Source: an uncultured Robinsoniella sp. | Lineage (GTDB): Bacteria; Bacillota; Clostridia; Lachnospirales; Lachnospiraceae | DNA length: 64,000 nucleotides | NCBI GenBank assembly: GCA_900540475.1 | Contig: UQGG01000028.1 | Location: 1-64,000, forward strand | Reading direction: 5' to 3' | Part shown: positions 1 through 8,480 of the stretch, one piece after another | Numbering within the stretch: position 1 is the stretch's first letter | How the letters are laid out: each line of letters opens with the position of its first letter | Translations under genes and position numbers: made by a program | Notes under the pieces: generated by a model | The model's database searches: none | Told to the model about the DNA's origin: nothing | What the model saw: the letters and a program-made list of their open reading frames with translations, nothing else

Positions 1-6
1 TCCCAT

Positions 7-79
7 GGGATCTTAGCTCAGCTGGGAGAGCATCTGCCTTACAAGCAGAGGGTCACAGGTTCGAGCCCTGTAGGTCCCA
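7..79 (+). tRNA. tRNA-Val (UAC)
   Basis: The full cloverleaf can be folded. The seven-pair acceptor stem joins GGGATCT to AGGTCCC with discriminator A. The anticodon loop CTTACAA gives UAC. The T-arm carries GGTTCGAGCCC. No CCA is encoded. It is first in a run of three tRNAs. Confidence 0.96.
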
Positions 80-101
80 TTTGGTAGTGATACCATGAAA
101 T

Positions 102-187
102 GCCGGCGTGGCGGAACTGGCAGACGCACAGGACTTAAAATCCTGCGGGACTAATCTCCCGTACCGGTTCGATTCCGGTCGCCGGCA
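102..187 (+). tRNA. tRNA-Leu (UAA)
   Basis: This is a class II tRNA with a long variable arm (CGGGACTAATCTCCCG). The acceptor stem pairs GCCGGCG with CGCCGGC. The anticodon loop CTTAAAA gives UAA. The T-arm is GGTTCGATTCC. Confidence 0.96.
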
Positions 188-209
188 TTCAGAATCATCA
201 ATTAAATAT

Positions 210-283
210 GTGCGTGTAGCTCAGCTGGATAGAGCGTTTGGCTACGGACCAAAAGGCCGGGAGTTCGAATCTTCTCACGCACG
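210..283 (+). tRNA. tRNA-Arg (ACG)
   Basis: The acceptor stem pairs GTGCGTG with CACGCAC, with discriminator G. The anticodon loop CTACGGA gives ACG, which is read as ICG after deamination. It is third in the cluster and is followed by a terminator. Confidence 0.95.
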
Positions 284-290
284 TGATAGT

Positions 291-328
291 CCTTGTAAAA
301 TAATAATTTTGCAAGGGCTTATTTTTTT
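291..328 (+). terminator. Rho-independent terminator of the tRNA cluster
   Basis: An eleven-pair stem (CCTTGTAAAAT with ATTTTGCAAGG, one mismatch) closes a short AATA loop and is followed closely by a T-rich tract. It lies directly after tRNA-Arg. The rest of the stretch to 552 is AT-rich and holds nothing else I can identify. Confidence 0.8.
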
Positions 329-569
329 GTTTATTTTAGTTTTCCTAATAATAGACTCTTTATTGTTTAATATTTAAGTCCAGGTAATGCTTTCTATATA
401 AGCTTTCCATAATTCTTTCTAATATAAAAAATTCTTTAATTATTCTAAATTATAATTAACTTAGCTCTTAACCATCCACTTTGCCACCAATGTTTTGTAA
501 TTTGATATAATCCCAAATGCTAAAAGAAAACATAAAAAGGAAAGCCTATAATGGAAAGGATATTTAGTT

Positions 570-1811
570 ATGACAATAAATACATCTGAAAAGTGGAAAT
601 CAAAAACTTTATTATTTTTAACCAGCCAATGCATTACATTATTTGGATCATCACTTGTACAATTTGCAATTATCTGGTATGTAACTTTCGAGACATCCTC
701 AGGTATTTGGATGACCGTTTTAACGTTGTGTTCTTATTTGCCACAAATGTTAATTTCTTTTTTTGCCGGAGTATGGACTGACCGTTTTAACCGTAAAATT
801 CTAATTAATATTGCGGATGCAGTTATAGCATTAGCCAGCTTATTTCTTGCACTATTTGTTTTGTCAGGTAATCAGGAGGAATATATATTAATTGGGATTG
901 TCGTTGTGTCTGTCATACGATCGTTGGGCGCTGGGGTGCAGACTCCTGCAGTAAATGCAATGCTGCCACAATTGGTACCGGAAGATAAGCTCATGAAAAT
1001 TAACGGAATTAACAGCAGTGTGCAATCAATGGTACAATTTGCAGCTCCGTTAGCAGCAGGAACAATTCTTGAATTAGGGAGCATTGATGGTGTCCTGTTT
1101 ATTGATGTAGGTACAGCAATGATTGGTATTTTTGTATTATGTCTGCTGAAAATTCCAGAACATAATGAAGTAGGAATACAACGGAACAGTTCACTTATAG
1201 GTGATGTAAAAGCCGGAATTTCTTATATTATCAGGAATAAATTTATAGGAAGAACATTAATGATTTACGGTTTTTTTATTTTCTTAAGCGTACCATCCGG
1301 CTTTTTAACAGCACTTATGATAGAGAGATTGTTTGGGGCGAGTTATTTATATTTGTCGCTTAACGAAATGGCAGGATTTGCAGGAATGATGTTGGGAGGA
1401 TTATTTATCGGTGTATGGGGAGGCTTTAAGAATCGCTGTAAATCCTTAGCATACGGAGTTTTGTTCTATGGAGGATTTGCAGTGTGTCTGGGGTTATCGA
1501 AAGCATTCTTACTATTTACAGCGTTTATGTTTTTGATCAGTTTTTCGATTCCTTTTGTTCAGTCAGCATCTATGACTATTCTACAGGAAAAAGTAGAACA
1601 GGAAATGCAGGGAAGGGTATTCAGCTTCATGAATATCATGTTTTGCGGATGTATGCCATTAGGTATGGCTGTATTTGGTCCTCTTGCAGATTTAATTCCC
1701 ATTGATTCTATGATGATTACAACAGGAAGTGTATTATTTATTTTTGCAATTCTGATATTTTTATCTAAAAGGTATTATCAACAGGGATTGTATATTGAAA
1801 AAAATCAGTAA
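570..1811 (+). CDS. MFS transporter, macrolide/drug efflux type
   Basis: This 413-residue integral membrane protein of the major facilitator superfamily is likely a proton-driven exporter in the cytoplasmic membrane. About twelve hydrophobic segments alternate with short loops. The loop after TM2 carries a variant of the MFS motif A (AGVWTDRFNRK, near residues 66-76). The overall pattern (SQCITLFGSSLVQFAIIWYV at the N-terminus, LGAGVQTPAVNAMLPQLVP in the middle) is that of the Mef/MacB-like efflux branch. A GGAAAGGA ribosome site lies nine bases before the ATG. The gene and its neighbours to about 3.9 kb are noticeably more AT-rich than the rest of the window, which suggests acquisition. The substrate is not knowable from sequence. 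Confidence 0.8.
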   Translation: MTINTSEKWKSKTLLFLTSQCITLFGSSLVQFAIIWYVTFETSSGIWMTVLTLCSYLPQMLISFFAGVWTDRFNRKILINIADAVIALASLFLALFVLSGNQEEYILIGIVVVSVIRSLGAGVQTPAVNAMLPQLVPEDKLMKINGINSSVQSMVQFAAPLAAGTILELGSIDGVLFIDVGTAMIGIFVLCLLKIPEHNEVGIQRNSSLIGDVKAGISYIIRNKFIGRTLMIYGFFIFLSVPSGFLTALMIERLFGASYLYLSLNEMAGFAGMMLGGLFIGVWGGFKNRCKSLAYGVLFYGGFAVCLGLSKAFLLFTAFMFLISFSIPFVQSASMTILQEKVEQEMQGRVFSFMNIMFCGCMPLGMAVFGPLADLIPIDSMMITTGSVLFIFAILIFLSKRYYQQGLYIEKNQ

Positions 1812-1850
1812 CAATGATACTATTAGAGAAATATAATACGAACAAAATAT

Positions 1851-2099
1851 ATGTTGTTTTTATCAGAAACGAAATTGCTGGATGCAAAAGTTCTTCAATG
1901 GGATAATAAACTGGATAACAGAGGAAGTTCTTATACTAATTATTCGAAAAGTTTACTTGAAGATGCCGGGATTTATTTTGATTTTGTGGAAGAGTATACT
2001 TATCATGCGAATAAAAAAGGAACATTTTATGGCATCCACTTTCAAAATGAATCGATGGCACAGGCGAAGTTACTAAAGGATAGTGATTGTAATTTATAA
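1851..2099 (+). pseudogene. Truncated dTDP-4-dehydrorhamnose 3,5-epimerase-like fragment
   Basis: The 82 residues align by eye with the N-terminal half of RfbC-family cupin epimerases. They have the start of the domain (LFLSETKLLDAKVL), a DRG-like turn (NRGSSY) and the core strand GTFYGIHFQN, which corresponds to GTLRGLHFQ. The protein then ends at KLLKDSDCNL, where the intact family continues for about 70-100 more residues with the catalytic His-containing strands. No continuation is seen in any frame before the next gene. It is therefore probably a decayed remnant. A functional short cupin cannot be fully excluded. Confidence 0.65.
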
Positions 2100-2140
2100 G
2101 AAAAGATAGGCAGAGTCATATACTATTCAAGGAGAGTACC

Positions 2141-3322
2141 ATGGTGGAATATAACCTTACAAGGAAACAAGCCCGATTATTCATACTGCTGAAGCAGGGA
2201 CTGATCGGCAATTATAAGTTTAGCGGAAAGACAGGAATTCTGGAGTTTATTCGTCAGGCGGGGTGTATACAATTTGACCCGATTGATGTCTGCGGTAAAA
2301 ATGCTGAATTAGTTTTATTGTCAAGGATTAAGGGATTTGAAAAGCAGATGCTCTATGACTTGCTTTATTCAGAGCGTAGATTGGTGGACTATTTTGATAA
2401 GAATCTTTCTATATTTTTAGTTGAGGACTGGCCGTATTTTGCAAGGGAACGGCAGTATCATCAGTGTTTTGAACGGAGCAATGATGAAATATCAAAAGTA
2501 TATGAATTGATTAAACAGAGGATCGCTGAATCTGGGGCAGTTTGCTCAGCTGATTTAAATATGAATGAAAAAGTAGCCTGGTATTGGAGTGATACGAAAT
2601 TATCCAGAGCTGCGTTGGAACATATGTATTTTACTGGAGAACTGGCAATTCAATTTAAAAAAGGTACCATGAAGTATTATAATTTAATTGAAAAATGTAT
2701 TCCAATGAATATTTTATCGAAGCCGGATCCTTATACGAATGATTTGGAACATCAAAAATGGCGTGTTCTGAGACGGATACATGCTATTGGTTTACTTTGG
2801 AATCGGGCTTCTGATGCATGGCTTGGGATTGAACATTTAAAGTCAAAAGATAGAATGCAGATTTTTTCAGAGCTTTTAGAGGAAGAAAGCATATTTGAGA
2901 TCAGTGTAGATGATCTCACAGAACCTCTATATTGCAGTGCAATGGATGAACACCGAATTACATATGTATTGAAGAATCCACGGTTGAAAAAGAGATGTGA
3001 GTTCATGGCACCATTAGATAATATGCTCTGGGACAGAAAGCTTCTGAGAGAGTTGTTTGGTTTTGAATATAAGTGGGAAATATATACGCCTCAATCGGAG
3101 CGGAAATTTGGACATTATGTGTTGCCGATTCTGTATGGGGACCGTTTTGTGGGCAGGATCGAAGTTATCTATGACAAAAAGAAAAAAGAAGCAGATGTGA
3201 AAAATATATGGTATGAAGACGGGGTACGGTTAACGGCATCTATGTCAGAAGCAATAGAGAATGCGGTGAATCAGTTATCAGATTTTAATAAGAAAGAGAT
3301 TGTATACTGCAGCAATGAATAA
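2141..3322 (+). CDS. YcaQ/AlkZ-family DNA glycosylase (HTH_42 winged-helix protein)
   Basis: This 393-residue protein belongs to the HTH_42 (DUF1006) family, whose studied members YcaQ and AlkZ unhook DNA interstrand crosslinks. It has the expected N-terminal helical region and the catalytic-type Q-x-D motif (IQFDPID, Q44 and D46), where E. coli YcaQ also has Q-x-D. Tandem winged-helix segments and a C-terminal beta-barrel part follow (MAPLDNMLWDRKLLRELFGF, then YVLPILYGDRFVGR). The length matches the family. An AAGGAGA site lies a few bases before the ATG. It follows the truncated epimerase and precedes a membrane protein; no functional link between them is evident. Confidence 0.82.
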   Translation: MVEYNLTRKQARLFILLKQGLIGNYKFSGKTGILEFIRQAGCIQFDPIDVCGKNAELVLLSRIKGFEKQMLYDLLYSERRLVDYFDKNLSIFLVEDWPYFARERQYHQCFERSNDEISKVYELIKQRIAESGAVCSADLNMNEKVAWYWSDTKLSRAALEHMYFTGELAIQFKKGTMKYYNLIEKCIPMNILSKPDPYTNDLEHQKWRVLRRIHAIGLLWNRASDAWLGIEHLKSKDRMQIFSELLEEESIFEISVDDLTEPLYCSAMDEHRITYVLKNPRLKKRCEFMAPLDNMLWDRKLLRELFGFEYKWEIYTPQSERKFGHYVLPILYGDRFVGRIEVIYDKKKKEADVKNIWYEDGVRLTASMSEAIENAVNQLSDFNKKEIVYCSNE

Positions 3323-3354
3323 CAAAAAAAGAGAAGAAAAGCAGGAAGAAGAGT

Positions 3355-3924
3355 ATGAAAAAGAGAAAAGTTTTGAATATGATAGTATTGGTTTTATTTA
3401 TGGCTGCGATATTGGTCTGCCTGATTGTGAATTTCGCAGTGGAACGGAAGCTGACGTGGGCATGGTTTGTCGTTGGAGGATGTATAGTGGGATACTTGTC
3501 AGTGTGGGCATTGCTGTTGAGCGGTAAAAACCGGATTATGAAATTGTTTATCGTATGGAGTGTCACGTTAATTCCCTATTTGTATCTGATCGAGATTTGT
3601 TCCAATCTGTATCTGGAGAATCCTGAAAAATGGGCGGGGTCTTTTGGAGTGCCGGTCAGTATTTGCTGGCTTTTGGCTCTTTGGGTATTGTTTTTCATCC
3701 GGAAGTTTTCGCATGCTAATGTGTGGCTTATGCTGGGGATCGGGACTTTATTATTTTTTGTGGCGGAGCGATTTACTAATCAGATGGTGGACAAACTGGC
3801 AGGCAGTAATGATACCTGGAGGTTGTCAGAAGAATTTCCCATAATTTACTTTGCGATTGCCGCTTGTTTTTTGATTATTGGGATTGTGGCTGCTATTTGG
3901 AGATATAGCAGGAAGAAAGCGTAA
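3355..3924 (+). CDS. Small multi-pass membrane protein, unknown function
   Basis: This 189-residue hydrophobic protein has about six predicted transmembrane segments (roughly residues 8-27, 35-56, 61-80, 97-113, 118-136 and 163-182), a basic start (MKKRK) and a basic tail (RYSRKKA). The topology is typical of the DUF6320-like or other small membrane proteins of Lachnospiraceae. I do not recognise a specific family motif. A GGAAGAAGAG site precedes the ATG. It lies 32 bases after the YcaQ-type gene and is probably co-transcribed with it. Confidence 0.6.
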   Translation: MKKRKVLNMIVLVLFMAAILVCLIVNFAVERKLTWAWFVVGGCIVGYLSVWALLLSGKNRIMKLFIVWSVTLIPYLYLIEICSNLYLENPEKWAGSFGVPVSICWLLALWVLFFIRKFSHANVWLMLGIGTLLFFVAERFTNQMVDKLAGSNDTWRLSEEFPIIYFAIAACFLIIGIVAAIWRYSRKKA

Positions 3925-4019
3925 GAATTCTGAGGAAGTCTGATTTTATAAGAAACCCTTTGCTTTTTGTGGAAAAAATGTTAGAATAGAAGCATATTAC
4001 GAGACGAGAAATAAAATGA

Positions 4020-4186
4020 AATGATAGAGGTGCGGTATTCATCAGTATTCCGGGACAAATGGCAGGACAGCCGTTTTGGAAGAAAGGGAAGATCGCCGAA
4101 GAGTTATATTCCGGTCCGTGGAATTAGCTCTGGGACGCAGCAGAATATGCTGTGGACTGTCACTGACATGTGGAGCGCTATCTGAA
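4020..4186 (+). ncRNA. Lysine riboswitch (L-box) aptamer
   Basis: The sequence carries the conserved L-box blocks in the right order: AGAGGTGC next to P1, CATCAGTA, GGACA, AAGGGAAGATCGCCGAAG, TAGCTCTGGG, and the 3' block GGACTGTCACTGACATGTGGAGCGCTATCT. P1 is closed by GATAG (4023-4027) and CTATC (4178-4182). This arrangement is characteristic of the lysine aptamer. It is followed 30 bases later by an intrinsic terminator and then by a transporter gene, so high lysine should reduce transporter expression. Confidence 0.92.
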
Positions 4187-4215
4187 ATGGTATTGGTAAA
4201 TCTGACCTTAAAATG

Positions 4216-4260
4216 ACCATGAATGTATGTCCCCACGGAGACTGTCATTCATGGTTTTTT
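4216..4260 (+). terminator. Riboswitch expression-platform terminator
   Basis: A ten-pair stem (ACCATGAATG with CATTCATGGT) is followed by a TTTTTT tract. It sits between the lysine aptamer and the transporter start codon. This is the expected position for a terminator that forms when lysine is bound. Confidence 0.88.
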
Positions 4261-4286
4261 CTTGGAGGGAAAGAGAGGATTTACAA

Positions 4287-5894
4287 ATGAGGATTACGAA
4301 ACGAAGATTGTTGATGAGTATCAGCATGGTACTGATATTTACGGCATTGCTTCCCATGACGGCTCTGGCTGCAGAAGAAGGGGCAGCAGAACCAGCCATG
4401 TATGCTACTTTTTGGGCATTGGTCCCACCTGTGGTAGCGATTGTTCTGGCACTGATCACAAAGGAAGTGTACAGTTCACTATTTTTGGGCATTTTGGTTG
4501 GAGGATTGTTCTATTCCGGTTTTGGATTTGAAGGGACTGTGTCACACATTTTTAATGATGGATTTATCAAGGTGTTATCGGATCCCTATAATGTGGGAAT
4601 TCTGGTATTCCTGGTTATTCTGGGATGTATGGTCAGTCTGATGAACCGGGCAGGTGGTTCAGCTGCGTTTGGACGATGGGCAAGTAAACGAATTAAGACG
4701 AGAGTTGGTGCCCAGCTTGCAACTATTGTACTGGGAGTTTTAATTTTTATTGATGATTATTTTAACTGCCTGACCGTAGGAAGCGTTATGCGGCCGGTTA
4801 CCGACCAGCATCAGGTGTCCAGGGCTAAGCTTGCATATCTGATTGATGCTACGGCGGCGCCGGTTTGTATCATTGCACCTATTTCATCCTGGGCAGCTGC
4901 AGTTACCGGATTTGTGGAAGGTGAGGATGGGTTTTCTATTTTTATCAGAGCAATTCCCTATAACTTTTATGCGCTGCTGACAATTGTTATGATGGTGGGA
5001 CTTGTGTTGATGAAGGTAGATTTTGGGTCTATGGCGGTGCATGAAAAAAATGCACGGGAAGGTGATCTGTTTTCTGCAGGTGACAAGATTGGAAATTTTG
5101 ATGAAGATGATATTTCTAACCCCCATGGAAGTGTAATGGATCTGTTGATTCCCATTATATCTTTAATTGTCTGTTGTGTGATTGGCATGATTTATACAGG
5201 CGGGTTTTTTGAGGGGAAAGATTTTATTACTGCATTTTCCAATAGTGATGCCTCTGTGGGACTTGCACTGGGCAGCTTTTTTGGTATGGTGATTACGATT
5301 ATTTTATATGGCATTCGTAAAGTACTGAAATTCAATGATTGTATGGCTTGCCTGCCGGATGGATTCAAAGCGATGGTACCTGCTATTTTAATTCTTACCT
5401 TTGCCTGGACGCTAAAATCCATGACGGACAGCCTGGGGGCAGCGGATTTCGTGGCAGAGGCTATGAAACAGTGCGCGGGAGATCTGATGAAGTTTCTACC
5501 GGCGATTATTTTCCTGGTTGGATGCGGGCTGGCTTTTGCAACCGGTACTTCCTGGGGGACATTTGGAATCTTAATTCCGATTGTTGTTGCTGTATTTGAA
5601 AAATCAAATCCGGAATTGATGATTATTTCAATTTCTGCATGTATGGCGGGGGCAGTTTGCGGAGATCACTGTTCTCCGATCTCGGATACTACGATAATGG
5701 CATCAGCAGGGGCGAGGTGTAATCATGTTAATCATGTGACGACACAGCTGCCCTATGCAGTTACAGCAGCGGCGGTATCCTTCCTGACATATATATTAGC
5801 GGGATTTGTACAAAGTGCCTGGATTGCCCTTCCTTTTGGTATTGTGCTTATGCTTGGCGTTTTGTTTTTTGCCAGGTTGGTATCAAGGAATTAA
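4287..5894 (+). CDS. lysW: NhaC-family lysine transporter under lysine riboswitch control
   Basis: This 535-residue polytopic membrane protein is of the NhaC Na+/H+ antiporter superfamily. Family hallmarks include LIFIDDYFNCLTVGSVMRP, PISSWAAAVTGF, GTSWGTFGILIPI and CGDHCSPISDTT. The ATG at 4287 is chosen because it has GGAGGG and AGAGAGGA upstream and gives a positively charged start followed by a hydrophobic, cleavable-looking segment ending near AALAAEE. NhaC-type genes preceded by an L-box are known from comparative genomics as LysW lysine transporters, and the riboswitch here supports lysine as substrate rather than sodium homeostasis. Transport itself is inferred. Confidence 0.85.
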   Translation: MRITKRRLLMSISMVLIFTALLPMTALAAEEGAAEPAMYATFWALVPPVVAIVLALITKEVYSSLFLGILVGGLFYSGFGFEGTVSHIFNDGFIKVLSDPYNVGILVFLVILGCMVSLMNRAGGSAAFGRWASKRIKTRVGAQLATIVLGVLIFIDDYFNCLTVGSVMRPVTDQHQVSRAKLAYLIDATAAPVCIIAPISSWAAAVTGFVEGEDGFSIFIRAIPYNFYALLTIVMMVGLVLMKVDFGSMAVHEKNAREGDLFSAGDKIGNFDEDDISNPHGSVMDLLIPIISLIVCCVIGMIYTGGFFEGKDFITAFSNSDASVGLALGSFFGMVITIILYGIRKVLKFNDCMACLPDGFKAMVPAILILTFAWTLKSMTDSLGAADFVAEAMKQCAGDLMKFLPAIIFLVGCGLAFATGTSWGTFGILIPIVVAVFEKSNPELMIISISACMAGAVCGDHCSPISDTTIMASAGARCNHVNHVTTQLPYAVTAAAVSFLTYILAGFVQSAWIALPFGIVLMLGVLFFARLVSRN

Positions 5895-5931
5895 GTGAAG
5901 GAGCAGAGAGGCATTTAGTTCAGAAGTAATT

Positions 5932-6050
5932 ATTCATATTGAGAAAGAATCATTTATATTAAGAAAGAATCATTCATATTAAAAAAGAAATATTTATATT
6001 AAGAAAGAATCATTTGTATTAAGAAAGAATCATTTATACTAAAGAAATCC
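5932..6050 (+). repeat. Tandem array of about six 20-bp units
   Basis: Units of 20 bases with consensus ATTTATATTAAGAAAGAATC run head to tail from 5932. Units 1-5 are full length with one to six differences, and the sixth is partial and diverged. The array is purely AT-rich and non-coding. It lies just downstream of the lysine transporter stop codon. Confidence 0.85.
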
Positions 6051-6139
6051 GTTGTAAAAATTTTGATACTGACTTGCACAGGGATGCATTCCCATGGAAA
6101 ATAGGTCCGTGCCAGTCTTTGGAATAAATTTTACAACGG
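6049..6139. repeat. 91-bp imperfect inverted repeat
   Basis: The ends CCGTTGTAAAA (6049-6059) and TTTTACAACGG (6129-6139) are perfect inverted repeats. The interior also shows partial symmetry (ACTGACTTGCACAGGG against CCGTGCCAGT). It may be a terminator-like structure for the lysine transporter or a small palindromic repeat element. It is not followed by a clear T-tract. The remaining bases to 6272 contain no other recognisable feature. Confidence 0.55.
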
Positions 6140-6272
6140 CATTTTATCAGAACATACATACGGAAAAATACCTTGCGTTTGGGGCTGGATTTTTGTATAC
6201 TTATGCTAGTGTAGCAACTAGTAGGTTATAAAATAGTTGTTTTAACAAATGAGAAAGTTGAGAAGAGACCGT

Positions 6273-6899
6273 ATGACAGGAAAAACACATTTGGCAATAG
6301 GGACGGCGGCTGCATTATTAATTGGACAGCCGGAAAATATCAGGGAGGTTGTGCTATGCATCGGGACGGCTTCGGTAGGTTCTGTAATCAGTGATATTGA
6401 CGTCAGTACTTCGGAAGCAAGACGGGATGTGAATAAAGTGATTGGAATTACGCTGCTGGCAGTACTTGCCACTGCATTTATGGAATACCAGTGGAAGCTT
6501 GGGATTACGGCGAGTTTTATGCGTAACAGCAGTCTGGTCAGGCTGATGCTTGGGATGGCTGCTTTTCTGGGAGTGTGTGTATTTGGCAAGAGCAGACCAC
6601 ACAGGTCGTTTATGCATTCTTTACCTGCCGTTGGAATTTTGAGTTTTATTCTATATATCATCTACCCGGTTCTGGTTCCCTATTTTGTAATTTCCATGCT
6701 ATCCCATATTGCAGCAGATATTTTTAATTATAAGAATGTGCGGCTGCTTTATCCTCTCAGATGGGGAATCAGCCTGGATCTGTGCCGGGCAGACGGATGG
6801 ATCAGTAAGGTTTTATGTGGAGTGGGAAGTTTGCTTACCTTTATTTATCTGGGCGTATTTCTCTGGAAAACGGGTATTAGTTTTCTGGGTGGGATATAA
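6273..6899 (+). CDS. YdjM-like membrane-bound metal-dependent hydrolase (DUF457)
   Basis: This 208-residue membrane protein of the YdjM/DUF457 family has the family's short His/Asp-containing motifs: MTGKTHLAIG at the start, SDIDVSTS near residue 40, SRPHRSFMHSL near 107-117 and SHIAADIFN near 148. These lie between hydrophobic segments and are the likely metal ligands. The ATG at 6273 is chosen because homologues begin at this Met and a GAGAAGAGA site precedes it. An upstream in-frame ATG at 6249 lacks a ribosome site. The physiological substrate of the family is unknown. E. coli ydjM is SOS-induced, but I see no LexA box here. Confidence 0.75.
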   Translation: MTGKTHLAIGTAAALLIGQPENIREVVLCIGTASVGSVISDIDVSTSEARRDVNKVIGITLLAVLATAFMEYQWKLGITASFMRNSSLVRLMLGMAAFLGVCVFGKSRPHRSFMHSLPAVGILSFILYIIYPVLVPYFVISMLSHIAADIFNYKNVRLLYPLRWGISLDLCRADGWISKVLCGVGSLLTFIYLGVFLWKTGISFLGGI

Positions 6900-7060
6900 G
6901 ACGGATAGAATTTAACGGATTACAGGAATAAACAGGCGGACATGTCCATACATTAAAGTATGGTAGTCTATAGCTTGTGCAAATCAGGCGCAGTGTTCGG
7001 AAGCACTTCCTTTACACTGCATGGAAAAGTTAGTTCATCAGAAGAATGGAGGCAGACAAC

Positions 7061-8344
7061 ATGGGGATAGAAGTAGTGATAGCAGGAGGTGGATGGGCGG
7101 GATGCGCCGCGGCATATGGAGCAGTCTTGCAAGGGGCTAAGGTAACGCTGCTGGAAAAAACAGATATGCTGCTTGGTACAGGCCTGGTTGGCGGAATCAT
7201 GAGAAATAACGGACGCTTTACCGCAACGGAAGAAATGATCGCCCTGGGAGGAGGAGAACTTTTTCGGATAATTGATGAAAACGTCCGGCATAAGAATGTT
7301 AATTTTCCTGGTCATGAGCATGCTTCCTTATACGATGTGGGTAAAATATCCGGAGTGATTTACCGGTTTCTAAAGAAGATAGGAACGAAGATTGAGTTTC
7401 AGGCGCGTATGTCGAAAGTGCAGATGGATGGGAAGCGGATCTTAAATGTTCGGACGGATGACGGCAGGACATTTGGCGGGGAGATGTTTATTGATGCTAC
7501 CGGAAGTGCAGGACCTATGAATAATTGTAAGAAATTTGGAAACGGATGTGCGATGTGCATTCTTCGGTGTCCCAGCTTTGGCGGCAGAATCAGCCTAACG
7601 GGAGAAGCTGGGATTCAGGAAATACAGGGGAAACGTGCGAATGGGAAACTGGGAGCAATGAGTGGTTCATGTAAGATTTTTAAGGAGTCTCTCTCCAGGG
7701 AATTGATAGAGGAGCTGGAGGCAAGTGGTGCAGCAGTGATACCTTTGCCACAGGAGCTGCGGGAAAATCATCTGTCTGAGAAGGCATGCCAGCAATATGC
7801 GATTGCTGATTTTGTTGAGAATATTATTTTGCTGGATACCGGGCATGCCAAATTTATGACTTCTTATTTTCCTATGGATAAGCTGAAAAGGATACCGGGA
7901 TTTGAAAATGCCAGATATGAAGATCCCTATGCGGGCGGTAAGGGTAATTCAATTCGCTTTATGGCAATGTCGCCCCGGGATAACAGCCTTAAAGTACTGG
8001 GAGCCAAAAATTTATACTGTGCAGGCGAAAAGGCAGGGCTTCTGGTTGGACATACAGAGGCAATTGTAACGGGGGTTCTGGCGGGGTATAACAGTGTAAG
8101 AGAGGCAGCAGGTCTTAAAACATTGATACTTCCGGAGAGTCTGGCAGTGGGTGACATGATTGCGTTTGTCAAGAAGGAAATGGAAACGGAGGAAGGGTTA
8201 GAACGTAAATATACCTTTTCAGGATCTGTATATTTTAAGCGGATGAAAGAAAGAGGTCTGTATCTTATGGATATAGATTGTATTAAAAAGAAAGTTGTGA
8301 AGGAAGGTTTGGAGGGGGTATTTTCTAAAGACAGATCACAATAG
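7061..8344 (+). CDS. FAD-dependent oxidoreductase, GidA/MnmG-like fold
   Basis: This 427-residue flavoprotein has an N-terminal dinucleotide-binding motif (VVIAGGGWAGCAAA, glycines near residues 9-14) followed by an acidic end of strand 2 (LLEK). Near the C-terminus it has the GidA-type segment CAGEKAGLLVGHTEAIVTG, which contacts FAD. A Cys-rich internal stretch (CAMCILRC, near residues 166-173) may be redox-active. The start at 7061 is supported by GGAGG eight bases upstream; the ATG at 7046 precedes that site. It converges on a LacI gene across a shared terminator. It is shorter than MnmG and lacks its C-terminal helical domain, so a role in tRNA modification is not assumed. Confidence 0.72.
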   Translation: MGIEVVIAGGGWAGCAAAYGAVLQGAKVTLLEKTDMLLGTGLVGGIMRNNGRFTATEEMIALGGGELFRIIDENVRHKNVNFPGHEHASLYDVGKISGVIYRFLKKIGTKIEFQARMSKVQMDGKRILNVRTDDGRTFGGEMFIDATGSAGPMNNCKKFGNGCAMCILRCPSFGGRISLTGEAGIQEIQGKRANGKLGAMSGSCKIFKESLSRELIEELEASGAAVIPLPQELRENHLSEKACQQYAIADFVENIILLDTGHAKFMTSYFPMDKLKRIPGFENARYEDPYAGGKGNSIRFMAMSPRDNSLKVLGAKNLYCAGEKAGLLVGHTEAIVTGVLAGYNSVREAAGLKTLILPESLAVGDMIAFVKKEMETEEGLERKYTFSGSVYFKRMKERGLYLMDIDCIKKKVVKEGLEGVFSKDRSQ

Positions 8345-8432
8345 AGGAATCGGATAAAGGAAACACAAAGGAGAATTACAATAGATAAATAACTATGGAC
8401 AAATTAAAATAGATAATTCATTACAATGTTCT

Positions 8433-8480
8433 AATGCCATGGCAAAAGCACTCTAAAAGTGCTTTCAGCCATGGCATTTT
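8433..8480. terminator. Bidirectional terminator between converging genes
   Basis: A long stem (AATGCCATGGC with GCCATGGCATT, then inner AAGCACT with AGTGCTT) is flanked by T-rich sequence on the 3' side and A-rich sequence on the 5' side. It lies exactly between the converging FAD oxidoreductase and LacI genes, so it can serve both. Confidence 0.85.

Noticed and set aside
108..377. Open frame of 89 codons across the tRNAs
   Set aside because: It runs through tRNA-Leu, tRNA-Arg and the terminator and has no ribosome site.
5932..6050. CRISPR array
   Set aside because: The 20-base units are contiguous with no spacers, and no cas genes are present.
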